Program-made: the position numbers and the translations under genes
Notes under the pieces: generated by a model
Seen by the model: only the letters and a program-made list of their open reading frames with translations
The model's database searches: none
What the model was told of the DNA's origin: nothing
Part shown: in pieces, positions 8,374 to 16,693 of the stretch
How the letters are laid out: every line of letters begins with the position of its first letter
Position numbering within the stretch: position 1 is the stretch's first letter
Assembly: GCA_026708115.1 (NCBI GenBank)
Contig: JAPOVL010000048.1
Location: forward strand, 97,172-161,171
Length of the DNA: 64,000 bases
Reading direction: 5' to 3'
Origin: Chloroflexota bacterium
GTDB taxonomy: Bacteria; Chloroflexota; Anaerolineae; Aggregatilineales; Phototrophicaceae

Positions 8374-10224
8374 TTACAAGCCGCCCATCGTCGCGTCAAG
8401 GAATGCTCGTTTCGCGGCATCCAGCGCGGAAGGCGCGGCCGGGAAGTAACCAACGTCGACTACCTCGTCGTTGACATGGCTGAGGTAGAAATTAATGAAG
8501 GCGGCGACCTGCGGCTTCTCCGTCATGACGCCGGCATCGCTATAGATGTACAACGGACGCGCCAGCGGATAGCTGCCGTCATCGGTGGTTTGCGCGTTGG
8601 CTTCGATGCCTTCAATGTTGAGAATGTTCAGCGTGTCCTGATTTTCGACATAGTAGGCATAGCCGAAGAAGCCGATGGCATAGGGGCTGCCGGTAATTCC
8701 TTGGACCAGTACGTTGTCGTCCTCGGACAACTGTGGGTTGGCGCTCAGGATCGGCTCTTCATCTTTGTCAAATACCTCTTCCACGAAGTAATCGAAGGTG
8801 CCGCTGTCCGTACCCGGGATGAAGCGCTGGATCGCTTCGTCGGGCCATTCCGCGCGGACGTCGGACCAGGAATCGGCGGTGCTGAAGATCATCGCCAGTT
8901 CTTCCATGGTGACATCGCTGACGAAGTCGTTTGCGGCTGAGACGGTGACGGCTAGGGCGTCGGTGCCGACGCGGAATTCAATGGGGTCTCGTCCGATGGC
9001 GTTGCACGATTCGCGTTCGCTGTCCTTGATAGCGCGGGAAGCGTTGCTGATATCGGTTTCGCCTTCGACGCAGAAGCGCTCGAAGCCGGCGCCAGAGCCG
9101 ATGGACGCGATGCTGGGGGCGACGCCGCCGGCGTCGGTCCAACGTTCTGCCATGCGTTCGCTCAGTGGGAAGACCGTGGAACTGCCAGCGGTGATGATTT
9201 CGCCTTCGGTGTAATCCAGCGGGTCAACTTCCGGCAGTACAACGTCCTGCAAGTCCATCGCCGCATCGCCGATTGGGAGCATGCCGTTTGCGATCCGCCA
9301 ATAGTCAATCGCGCCGGAGAAGGCGTATTCAGAAGCCGGGAAATAGCCCACATCAATGACTTCATCGTTGACAAGGCTGAGGTAGAAATTGATGAAGGCG
9401 TTGACTTGTGGCTTTTCCGCCATAATACCGGCGTCACTATAGATGAACAGCGGACGCGCCAGCGGGTAGCTGCCGTCATCGGTGGTTTGCGCGTTGGCTT
9501 CGATGCCTTCAATGTTGAGAATGTTCAGCGTGTCCTGATTTTCGACATAGTAGGCATAGCCGAAGAAGCCGATGGCATAGGGGCTGCCGGTAATTCCTTG
9601 GACCAGTACGTTGTCGTCCTCGGACAACTGTGGGTTGGCGCTCAGGATCGGCTCTTCATCTTTGTCAAATACCTCTTCCACGAAGTAATCGAAGGTGCCG
9701 CTGTCCGTACCCGGGATGAAGCGCTGGATCGCTTCGTCGGGCCATTCCGCGCGGACGTCGGACCAGGAATCGGCGGTGCTGAAGATCATCGCCAGTTCTT
9801 CCATGGTGACATCGCTGACGAAGTCGTTTGCGGCTGAGACGGTGACGGCTAGGGCGTCGGTGCCGACGCGGAATTCAATGGGGTCTCGTCCGATGGCGTT
9901 GCACGATTCGCGTTCGCTGTCCTTGATAGCGCGGGAAGCGTTGCTGATATCGGTTTCGCCTTCGACGCAGAAGCGCTCGAAGCCGGCGCCAGAGCCGATG
10001 GACGCGATGCTGGGGGCGACGCCGCCGGCGTCGGTCCAACGTTCTGCCATGCGTTCGCTCAGTGGGAAGACCGTGGAACTGCCAGCGGTGATGATTTCGC
10101 CTTCAGTGTAATCCAGCGGGTCAACTTCCGGCAGCCCGTGTCCCATTGCGCAGACACTTGCGAAGACACTGATCAGGACCATGGCGAATGCCAAAAGCAG
10201 GAAAACTAGACGTGGTTTCTGCAT
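8374..10224 (-). CDS. pstS: Phosphate-binding protein PstS with two tandem binding domains
   Basis: The protein has about 616 residues from the chosen ATG at 10224 (MQKPRLVFLL), which opens a signal peptide; ATG 10242 is an alternative. Two consecutive PstS domains of 299 residues each follow. Each has ITAGSSTVFPLSE, IGSGAGFERFC, ISNASRAIK, GTDALAVTVS, PGTDSGTFDYF and a DVGYFPA ending. The SGTFDYF and GSSTVFP motifs contact phosphate in PstS structures. The domains are almost identical over their first two-thirds and diverge at their C-terminal ends. A single PstS is normally about 300-350 residues, so this is a recent internal duplication. It is the first gene of the pstSCAB operon. Confidence 0.93.
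   Translation of the reverse strand: MQKPRLVFLLLAFAMVLISVFASVCAMGHGLPEVDPLDYTEGEIITAGSSTVFPLSERMAERWTDAGGVAPSIASIGSGAGFERFCVEGETDISNASRAIKDSERESCNAIGRDPIEFRVGTDALAVTVSAANDFVSDVTMEELAMIFSTADSWSDVRAEWPDEAIQRFIPGTDSGTFDYFVEEVFDKDEEPILSANPQLSEDDNVLVQGITGSPYAIGFFGYAYYVENQDTLNILNIEGIEANAQTTDDGSYPLARPLFIYSDAGIMAEKPQVNAFINFYLSLVNDEVIDVGYFPASEYAFSGAIDYWRIANGMLPIGDAAMDLQDVVLPEVDPLDYTEGEIITAGSSTVFPLSERMAERWTDAGGVAPSIASIGSGAGFERFCVEGETDISNASRAIKDSERESCNAIGRDPIEFRVGTDALAVTVSAANDFVSDVTMEELAMIFSTADSWSDVRAEWPDEAIQRFIPGTDSGTFDYFVEEVFDKDEEPILSANPQLSEDDNVLVQGITGSPYAIGFFGYAYYVENQDTLNILNIEGIEANAQTTDDGSYPLARPLYIYSDAGVMTEKPQVAAFINFYLSHVNDEVVDVGYFPAAPSALDAAKRAFLDATMGGL
8568..9235. repeat. Internal direct repeat in pstS, copy 1 (partner 9465-10132)
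   Basis: About 668 bp recurs 897 bp further on (exactly 299 codons) with one mismatch that I can see. It encodes the shared part of the two PstS domains. The flanking parts of the domains are similar but clearly diverged. Confidence 0.9.
9465..10132. repeat. Internal direct repeat in pstS, copy 2 (partner 8568-9235)
   Basis: Second copy of the 668-bp direct repeat, encoding the N-proximal PstS domain. The near-identity points to recent duplication or gene conversion. Confidence 0.9.
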
Positions 10225-10327
10225 GTCTGTCGTAATCTCCATCAAGCACTAAGAGATGTTCGGTAAGGGGTTGGATATCCACACGGAAACTAGGATAGTG
10301 GCCGATTGTTAATTGAAGCGACCTGCA

Positions 10328-10355
10328 GATTAAACTCATGTTATTGTGATGTTAA
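10328..10355 (-). promoter_or_regulatory. Candidate Pho box upstream of pstS
   Basis: Read on the minus strand the site is TTAACA, five bases, ATAACA, five bases, TTAATC. This is the 11-bp-periodic TTAACA direct repeat bound by PhoP in Bacillus. A further TTAACA lies near 10307-10312, 21 bp downstream on the minus strand. It is about 105 bp upstream of the pstS start, consistent with phosphate-starvation control. No promoter hexamers could be fixed with confidence. Confidence 0.6.
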
Positions 10356-10540
10356 AGTCTGGGTGAAGCTTGTTTATGGGCAGTTTCAGTTTTGAGATCT
10401 TAGTGTTTCGGGCTAGTAGTCGGCAGGGTCAAGTGTGACTTGGTTCGGAAGGAACTGGGAGAAGCGATTTTTAGGGGCACTTGTGCTTTTGCTATCTGAC
10501 GATAGAATCAGACTAGAGAAAATCAAGGTCAACCTCGCTG

Positions 10541-11566
10541 ATGTTCAAGTATTTGCAGCGGCGCGTCATACAAGCGATTCCGACCTTTTTTGGCGTGACC
10601 ATCCTTTCGTTTCTCATAATCTTGTCGGCGCCGGGCGATCCGGTGGCGATGATCACTTTCTCGCCGAATCCCTCTCCTGAAGCGATCATGGCTTTGCGCC
10701 GTCAACTTGGCTTGGATCAACCGCCGTTGTTGCAGTATGTGTATTGGCTAGCGGGCAACGATTGGACGCTGATAGATGTCGATGGCGATGGAGTTGGCGA
10801 GACCCAAGGCGAACGGCGGGGCCTGCTGCGTGGCGATCTCGGCAATTCCATAAAGCAGAAAAGACCGGTAATGGATCTGATCGCGCAGCGAATCCCGGCC
10901 ACGCTTCGCCTCGGTGTTGCCGCACTTGTATTAGGTTATCTTATCGGCGTTACGTTGGGTGTGTTTGCAGCTGTCTTTCATCGAACCTGGGTCGACCAGA
11001 TTATTCGCGTTTTGTCTGTTATTGGGAATGCGGTGCCAGCATTCTGGCTGGGCTTGCTTCTGATTATCATTTTCGGCGTACAGTTGGATCTTTTGCCGAT
11101 AAGCGGCATGTCCGACATCACCAAGCGTGGCAAGTTCGACCTTGGCGACGCGCTCTCGCACATGATCTTGCCGGTGTCAGTCTTGTCACTGAACACGATC
11201 GCGTTTATATCCCGGTTTACGCGGACGCAGATCCTTGAGGTTCTTCAGCAGGATTATGTGCGCACGGCCTTCGCCAAAGGGCTGCAAACCCGTGCAATCT
11301 GGTTTCGCCATGCCTTGCGCAACGGCTTGCTGCCGGTGGCGACTTTTTTGGGTCCTTCAATCGGCACGCTGCTGGCGGGTTCGGTGATTATCGAGCAGGT
11401 ATTCCAGTGGCCCGGCATGGGCAAGCTGATCATCGATGCGGTCTTTTCGCGCGACTATCCTCTCGTGATGGGTTCTGTTGTCATAGCCTCAATGATGTTC
11501 ATTTTTGGGGTGCTGCTCTCCGATATCATGTATGTCATTCTAGATCCACGTATCCGGCTGGAGTAG
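10541..11566 (+). CDS. Peptide/oligosaccharide ABC transporter permease, DppB/OppB type
   Basis: The 341-residue inner-membrane permease has the hallmark N-terminus of the DppB/OppB family (YLQRRVIQAIPTFFGVTILSF, then APGDPV). Six membrane segments are expected. The EAA loop is at about residues 225-250 (DYVRTAFAKGLQTRAIWFRHALRNGLLP) and the C-terminus DPRIRLE is typical. An acidic DVDGDGVGETQGERRG insertion lies between residues about 74-95, longer than in textbook members. It pairs with the DppC-like gene 10 bp downstream. Upstream is the divergent pst promoter region. Confidence 0.93.
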   Translation: MFKYLQRRVIQAIPTFFGVTILSFLIILSAPGDPVAMITFSPNPSPEAIMALRRQLGLDQPPLLQYVYWLAGNDWTLIDVDGDGVGETQGERRGLLRGDLGNSIKQKRPVMDLIAQRIPATLRLGVAALVLGYLIGVTLGVFAAVFHRTWVDQIIRVLSVIGNAVPAFWLGLLLIIIFGVQLDLLPISGMSDITKRGKFDLGDALSHMILPVSVLSLNTIAFISRFTRTQILEVLQQDYVRTAFAKGLQTRAIWFRHALRNGLLPVATFLGPSIGTLLAGSVIIEQVFQWPGMGKLIIDAVFSRDYPLVMGSVVIASMMFIFGVLLSDIMYVILDPRIRLE

Positions 11567-11576
11567 GCGGATTCTA

Positions 11577-12491
11577 ATGGCGCAAGAGTCGAAGATTGCC
11601 CGGCTTGAAAAGGCAGAACCGCAGCGCCCGTCGCGTTCTTTCTGGCGAGATGCCTTCGCATTTATCCTGCGCGACCGACTTACTCTCTTCGCCATTAGCG
11701 TGCTGCTCATCGCCACGTTGATTTGCTCGTTGTCGCCCATCGTCATTGAAGGAGTCTTCGGCCTCGATGTGAACGACACCAGCATTCCTGACCGCTTCAA
11801 ACTACCCGGAGAAGATGGCTTTTTACTCGGGACGGATCAGCTTGGCAGAGACCAATTTCTGCGCCTGTTATATGGCGGGCGCGTGTCATTGACTATCGCC
11901 TACCTAGCCAGCGTCCTGACCGTTTTCATCGGCATCACGCTGGGATTGCTCGCTGGTTACTACGGCGGGCGGGTCGATGACTTGATCTCTTGGGGCATCA
12001 ATACACTCAGCGCGATACCGCCACTCTTCCTGCTCTTGATCGCCGCAGCGGTCTGGGAGCCGTCGACTGAAGTTCTGATCGTGGTTCTGGCGGCCTTAGG
12101 TTGGGTGGGGACTAGCCGGTTGGTGCGCGGCGAGGTTTTGTCGCTTAAGGAGCGCGACTACGTCTTGGCGGCGCGGGCGCTGGGCGCGTCCGACTTCCGG
12201 ATTCTTATCTTTCACATTTTGCCCAATGTCTTCTCCATCGTCATGGTCACCATGACGATCATTGCGGGCAACCTGATTCTAATTGAGTCCGGACTGAGTT
12301 ACCTGGGCATGGGCATCCAGCCGCCGACGCCGACCTGGGGCAATATGCTTACCGATTCACGAAGTTATTTCGTCACCGGCGTACATCTCATTTTCTCGCC
12401 GGGCATCCTGATCATGATCACAGTGCTTTGCTTTTACCTGGTCGGGGACGGTCTGCGCGATGCGCTGGATCCGAGAAGGTATCAGCAGTAG
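11577..12491 (+). CDS. Peptide/oligosaccharide ABC transporter permease, DppC/OppC type
   Basis: The 304-residue permease is the partner of the preceding DppB-like gene. It shows the DppC features: an N-terminal membrane segment after SFWRDAFAFILRDRL, the LLGTDQLGRDQFLRLLYGGR motif, the EAA loop RDYVLAARALGASDFRILIFH, and the ending GDGLRDALDPR. The binding-protein gene follows on the opposite strand. No ATPase subunits are encoded nearby, so they must be supplied from elsewhere. Confidence 0.95.
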   Translation: MAQESKIARLEKAEPQRPSRSFWRDAFAFILRDRLTLFAISVLLIATLICSLSPIVIEGVFGLDVNDTSIPDRFKLPGEDGFLLGTDQLGRDQFLRLLYGGRVSLTIAYLASVLTVFIGITLGLLAGYYGGRVDDLISWGINTLSAIPPLFLLLIAAAVWEPSTEVLIVVLAALGWVGTSRLVRGEVLSLKERDYVLAARALGASDFRILIFHILPNVFSIVMVTMTIIAGNLILIESGLSYLGMGIQPPTPTWGNMLTDSRSYFVTGVHLIFSPGILIMITVLCFYLVGDGLRDALDPRRYQQ

Positions 12492-12559
12492 ACCCGTTCG
12501 TCAGGAGTTGTCGGAGCGCCCTACCAGGTCGCCCGCACCAGTCCGTGAAAAATACAGAA

Positions 12560-12580
12560 GGGCGACCCAATGGGTCGCCC
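12560..12580. terminator. Inverted repeat between convergent genes (dispersed GGGCGACCC family)
   Basis: GGGCGACCC AAT GGGTCGCCC is a perfect 9-bp inverted repeat followed by CTACGG. It lies between two convergent transporter genes. It lacks a T-run, so termination is inferred from position. Related repeats occur at 3396 and 29174. Confidence 0.55.
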
Positions 12581-12604
12581 CTACGGTCTCTTGATATGTG
12601 AGGT

Positions 12605-14275
12605 TTATTCCTCAAGCGTCCACTTGTGGATGTCCGCAGTGTAGCCATAGAAGACCCAGAAGGCTGTCGGCTCGAAGCCTTGGACACGCTTGGTGGCCGT
12701 CTGCCAGATATTCGGCACGAAGGTCCAGTCATAGGCCACTTGTTCGTGCGTGATGCGCTGGATCTCTTTGTAGATGTCACCGCGTTCCATCGGATCGCAG
12801 CCCGGCAACGTCCGCGCTTTGTCGATCAGAGCGTCAACCTCCGGATTGACATAGGAACTGGTGTTGCCACCGCCAGCGCCCGTTGCAATGTCCTGTGGGC
12901 TGTAAATGATCCCCATGAAGTCATTCGGGTCAGGCGCGCCGCCGGTACCGCCGCTACTGCTCATCGATGTGGCGTCGTGTTTCTGACCGAAAAAGACTTC
13001 GCTGAGATAGTTGGCCCATTCGACCAGTTCTACCTTGGCATCAACGCCGATGTCTTTCAGTTGATCTTGGGCGATCAGGGTGGTGGTCGGGAACATGGAG
13101 AGTATATCGGTGTAGGAGATGGTGAATTCTAGGCGTTGGCCGTTCTTCTCGCGCACGCCATCGCCGTCCTCATCGACCCAGCCGGCCTCTTCCAGCAATT
13201 GCATGGCGGCTTCCGGATCATAGGGATATGGCTCCAGGTCGTGATTGTACGCCAAGCCGTGAGCCGGGTTCACCGCCCCAACCAGGCGCGTGCCACCTTG
13301 CTCGCCGCCCATCGTCGCCAGGATGTCATGTTTGTTGTAGCCCATCGCGATCGCTTTACGCACATTGACGTCGGTGAAGATCGGATGTGGCGGTTGCTCG
13401 TTGCGATTCCCGTCGGCGTCAAAAGCCGGCGTCGGCTGGGTTGGGTCCGCCCAATTCAAGCTCATGAATTTGACCGACATCTGCGGGAAAATCTCCCATT
13501 GCAGATTGCTGGTATCGGCTATCTGGCCGAAGAAATCGCCGTGCAGATAAGTGTAATCTACCTCGCCGGCTTGCAGCGACTGCGCCGCCACCGCGTGCTC
13601 TTTGATAAGGCGGTTGATCAGGTAAGGAATCCCGACATCGCCGCCCCACCAGTTAGGATTGGCGTAGAAGCTCTGGAACGCATCCGGCTCCCAGGCGTCC
13701 ATAATATAAGGACCACCGCTGATTTCGAGCGGATTGGTGCTGATTTCACCATCCCGGAAGTCGCTAAAATCCGCAGCGAAACGATGTGCAGGCAGGAATC
13801 GCGTCCCGCCTAATTCGGCGAAGACCGTACAGTCCGGTTTCGTCAATACCACCTTGTAGGTTTTGTCATCTATGATCTCAACGCCGCTGACATTCTCAAA
13901 GTCAGCAGCTCGCCAGGAAGCGACCTCGGGCGATTTGATGGCGTCGACGACAAACTTCATATCGTGGGATGTGATCGGCTCACCATCACTCCAATTTGCG
14001 TCTTCAAGGATATGGAACGTGAAAGAAAGTCCATCATCCGCAGCTTCCCAGGTAGTTAGACCGGGTACGGGCGCGTAGGTCATGGGATCAATCTCGTATG
14101 GCTTGGGCCACAGCAAACTGTAAGCCTGGAACGAAGCGCCGTCGCTGCTGACAATAGGATTGAAGGTGCTGATATTGCCGAAGCCGCGAATGACGATGGT
14201 TTCGGAGTCTTGCGCCGTCGCAGCCACTGCGGAAAGCACCAGCAACAGGATTAGTAGAAATTTGAACACTCTCAT
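12605..14275 (-). CDS. Peptide/oligosaccharide ABC transporter substrate-binding protein (SBP_bac_5)
   Basis: The protein has 556 residues from ATG 14275, chosen because GGGGAGAT lies just upstream and a signal peptide follows (MRVFKFLLILLLVLSAVAATAQ). Family-5 binding-protein features are WEAADDGLSFTFHILEDANWSDGEPIT near residues 75-100, VRKAIAMGYNKHDIL near 310, and LEEAGWVDEDGDG with a following Y-x-P-like peptide region. It is convergent with the two permease genes and probably serves them. The ligand (peptide or glycoside) cannot be decided from sequence alone. Confidence 0.92.
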   Translation of the reverse strand: MRVFKFLLILLLVLSAVAATAQDSETIVIRGFGNISTFNPIVSSDGASFQAYSLLWPKPYEIDPMTYAPVPGLTTWEAADDGLSFTFHILEDANWSDGEPITSHDMKFVVDAIKSPEVASWRAADFENVSGVEIIDDKTYKVVLTKPDCTVFAELGGTRFLPAHRFAADFSDFRDGEISTNPLEISGGPYIMDAWEPDAFQSFYANPNWWGGDVGIPYLINRLIKEHAVAAQSLQAGEVDYTYLHGDFFGQIADTSNLQWEIFPQMSVKFMSLNWADPTQPTPAFDADGNRNEQPPHPIFTDVNVRKAIAMGYNKHDILATMGGEQGGTRLVGAVNPAHGLAYNHDLEPYPYDPEAAMQLLEEAGWVDEDGDGVREKNGQRLEFTISYTDILSMFPTTTLIAQDQLKDIGVDAKVELVEWANYLSEVFFGQKHDATSMSSSGGTGGAPDPNDFMGIIYSPQDIATGAGGGNTSSYVNPEVDALIDKARTLPGCDPMERGDIYKEIQRITHEQVAYDWTFVPNIWQTATKRVQGFEPTAFWVFYGYTADIHKWTLEE

Positions 14276-14432
14276 GGAAATCTCCCCTTTTTTCTCTTGA
14301 GCGAACACTGCAAAGGTCTATCTATAGCTTACTATAACATTTTTGCTCTCGATTTACGAAATTTGCTCAGTCACAAGCGTCGCCCTTGAGAACGCTACGG
14401 GACTTACGTGACCGATGATCGAGAATCTGCTC

Positions 14433-14461
14433 TTGCGCGACTAGAACAAAAGTGCTATGAT
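14433..14461 (+). promoter_or_regulatory. recA promoter with overlapping LexA-like site
   Basis: TTGCGC, a 17-bp spacer and TATGAT form a plausible sigma-70 promoter 72 bp before recA. The spacer contains GAACAAAAGTGC, one base away from the Gram-positive-type LexA core GAAC-N4-GTTC. Control by LexA is inferred. Confidence 0.5.
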
Positions 14462-14532
14462 GCCAATCATAGCGAAATGACTGTAAAGACACTACACTTA
14501 GGCATATTCCTAGACAAAGCGAGGCGGCGGCG

Positions 14533-15603
14533 ATGGCAAGAGCGAGACGAGCGGTTAAGGAAACCCAAATCATCGAAAGTCAAGACCACGAAGCCAGGCA
14601 GCGCGCGCTCGACGCCACCTTGACCGATATCACCAAACGCTATGGCGACGGCACCATATTCAACCTGGGATCCGGTAATAACTTGCAGGTTGATACTATT
14701 TCCACCGGGTCGCTGGGCATTGATATTTCGCTGGGTGTGGGCGGTGTGCCGCGCGGGCGCATTACCGAGATTTACGGGCCGGAAAGTTCTGGCAAGACCA
14801 CGCTTTGCTTGCATGTGGCCGCCGAAGCGCAAAGGACAGGTGGCATCTGCGCTTTCATTGATATGGAGCATGCGCTGGATCCGCTTTATGCCGAGAAGAT
14901 CGGCGTCGATATTCAGCAGCTTTACGTCTCGCAGCCCGATACCGGCGAGCAGGCGCTGGAGATCACCGAGCATCTGGTGCGGTCTGGGGCACTGGATGTC
15001 ATCATCGTCGACAGCGTCGCGGCGCTGGTGCCACGCGCGGAAATCGAGGGCGAAATGGGCGATTCGCACGTCGGCTTGCAAGCGCGCTTGATGAGCCAGG
15101 CGCTGCGCAAGCTGGCCGGCGCCATCAAGCAATCCAATGTCTGCGTGATTTTCACCAATCAATTGCGCGAGAAAGTCGGTGTCATGTTTGGCAGTCCGGA
15201 AACGACGCCCGGCGGCCGCGCGCTGAAGTTTTATGCCAGCGTGCGCATTGACATCCGCCGCATCCAGCAGATCAAGCACAGCGGCGACATCGTCGGCAAC
15301 CGCACGCGCGTCAAAATTAAGAAGAACAAGGTAGCTGCGCCCTTCAAAGAGTGCGAATTCGACATTATGTTCAACCAGGGCATCAGCAAATCGGGCGAGA
15401 TCATCGATATCGGCACTGAGCTCGATATCATCGAGAAGCGTGGCGCCTTTTACCGCTATGCCGATGAGTTGCTGGGGCAGGGGCGGGAGAACGCCAAGGG
15501 GTTCCTGGGGAGCAACCGACAAATGTCGGATCTGATCGAAGGTAAGATTCGCAGCGCCTTCGGCCTGCCGTCTCTGGCGGAGGTGGCTGGGGGCGAGGGT
15601 TAG
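14533..15603 (+). CDS. recA: Recombinase A
   Basis: The 356-residue DNA-dependent ATPase carries out homologous strand exchange and stimulates LexA cleavage. Walker A is GPESSGKTT near residue 82, Walker B is VIIVDSVAALVP, and the loop-2 region has the TNQLREKVGVMFGSPETTPGG stretch diagnostic of RecA. The N-terminal KALDATLxxIxKxYGDGTI helix is also typical. The last 25 residues are shorter and less acidic than in E. coli RecA. The stop codon overlaps the convergent gene that follows by four bases. It appears complete and functional. Confidence 0.98.
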   Translation: MARARRAVKETQIIESQDHEARQRALDATLTDITKRYGDGTIFNLGSGNNLQVDTISTGSLGIDISLGVGGVPRGRITEIYGPESSGKTTLCLHVAAEAQRTGGICAFIDMEHALDPLYAEKIGVDIQQLYVSQPDTGEQALEITEHLVRSGALDVIIVDSVAALVPRAEIEGEMGDSHVGLQARLMSQALRKLAGAIKQSNVCVIFTNQLREKVGVMFGSPETTPGGRALKFYASVRIDIRRIQQIKHSGDIVGNRTRVKIKKNKVAAPFKECEFDIMFNQGISKSGEIIDIGTELDIIEKRGAFYRYADELLGQGRENAKGFLGSNRQMSDLIEGKIRSAFGLPSLAEVAGGEG

Positions 15604-15905
15604 TCCTCACCCCGCCAGGCGAGCCAATCCCCCTCGCTGACCAACTTTCCGTTAGTGACCTCGCTGCTGGTCATGCGCTTATTCTTGTCGAAGTAAATCT
15701 CAACCTCGGCCTGGAAGGGACAGCGATGGCCGCTGGCCACTTTACGCACCCAATAGCCGCTGCCTTCGTCGGAGCGCGAGAGGTCGTTCATGGGGTCCAC
15801 GCGTATGCGCAAGATCTCCTGGCAGGCTTTGGGCTGGACGTAAAAGTAGATCCCGCGATCGTCCGAGCGCGAGCCGCCACTTAGGAGCGTCTTTAGGAAT
15901 TGCAT
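15600..15905 (-). CDS. Small conserved-looking hypothetical protein
   Basis: This 101-residue protein is not recognised. It has an SGGSRSDDRGIYFYV start, two Cys residues (one in the PKACQEI segment, one in HRCPF), and an aromatic C-terminus ending WLAWRGED. There is no signal peptide or membrane segment. Gene content supports it: it fills the gap between recA and the next gene on the minus strand, and its stop overlaps the recA stop in a convergent arrangement. The function is unknown. Confidence 0.7.
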   Translation of the reverse strand: MQFLKTLLSGGSRSDDRGIYFYVQPKACQEILRIRVDPMNDLSRSDEGSGYWVRKVASGHRCPFQAEVEIYFDKNKRMTSSEVTNGKLVSEGDWLAWRGED

Positions 15906-15950
15906 GGTCTCGTCCTTTCGATCCCCCCGAACACCCTGACCGACAAAGGC

Positions 15951-16574
15951 TTAACTGTCACCACGTTTGCGTTCGTCGCGCGGCAGCACGGGTCGCGCCA
16001 GCGAGATCAAGAGCCAAATGCCAAGCATGACGGCAATGATGGTGGCCAGTTGACGCGTCGGCTCGCTGAAGAGCCCCACTGTGGGTAATTGCGGCGCCTC
16101 TTCGCTGGGTTCGAGCCGCACGACGGTAAACTCGTCGACCACATCCGCCAGGGTACTCAGGTCGGCGGCATGCGCCGAGGTCATACGCGCGAACAAGGAC
16201 TCATAGATCCAGGAGTTGCGGCTGAACATGTACAAGGCGCTTAAGGCTTCCGGCGGGTTATCCACCGGTATCGCTTTGGCGTCCAGCACTTCGCTGCCAA
16301 GCTGAATGGTGACACGTGGGTTCTGCAAGACGTTTTTGTACCAGTCGGTGTTCTTGCCCCAGCCGCTGACGATGTAGAATTTGCTGCCGTGCCGGCGATA
16401 CTCCACCACGACATGACGCGCCTGTCCGCTCTTGCGCCCTTCGGTCGTCAATATCAGCAGGGGAATCCACTTCAAAGCGGGACCCCAGCCGAGTTGATAC
16501 AAATATAACGGCAGACGAAATATCGATTTCGCGAGCGCCTGGGGGCTGGACAAGGATGCGTCAGACAGGGACAT
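15951..16574 (-). CDS. Deazaflavin-dependent nitroreductase-family protein with C-terminal membrane anchor
   Basis: The 207-residue protein starts at ATG 16574. Residues about 35-110 match the split-barrel fold of F420-dependent quinone reductase/DUF385 proteins: LTTEGRKSGQARHVVVEYRRHG, then FYIVSGWGKNTDWYKNVLQNPRVTIQLG. A predicted membrane helix near residues 170-190 (LATIIAVMLGIWLLISLA) is followed by a charged tail, which is an addition to the basic family. The substrate is unknown. A second, shorter member of the family lies at 26032. Confidence 0.8.
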   Translation of the reverse strand: MSLSDASLSSPQALAKSIFRLPLYLYQLGWGPALKWIPLLILTTEGRKSGQARHVVVEYRRHGSKFYIVSGWGKNTDWYKNVLQNPRVTIQLGSEVLDAKAIPVDNPPEALSALYMFSRNSWIYESLFARMTSAHAADLSTLADVVDEFTVVRLEPSEEAPQLPTVGLFSEPTRQLATIIAVMLGIWLLISLARPVLPRDERKRGDS

Positions 16575-16693
16575 GATTGTGTTGCTCTGAATTCGAGAAT
16601 GTGGCGTAAGTTTACCCGATTTGCACTCGAATGCCAGTCCGACGGCGCTTTATCTGTCAAAGCGCAAGCGCCACTAGCGCCGCATTTTTCCGC

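Noticed and set aside
8476..10111. Plus-strand frames of 138-154 codons opposite pstS
   Set aside because: They are antisense shadows of the duplicated PstS domains and appear twice for that reason.
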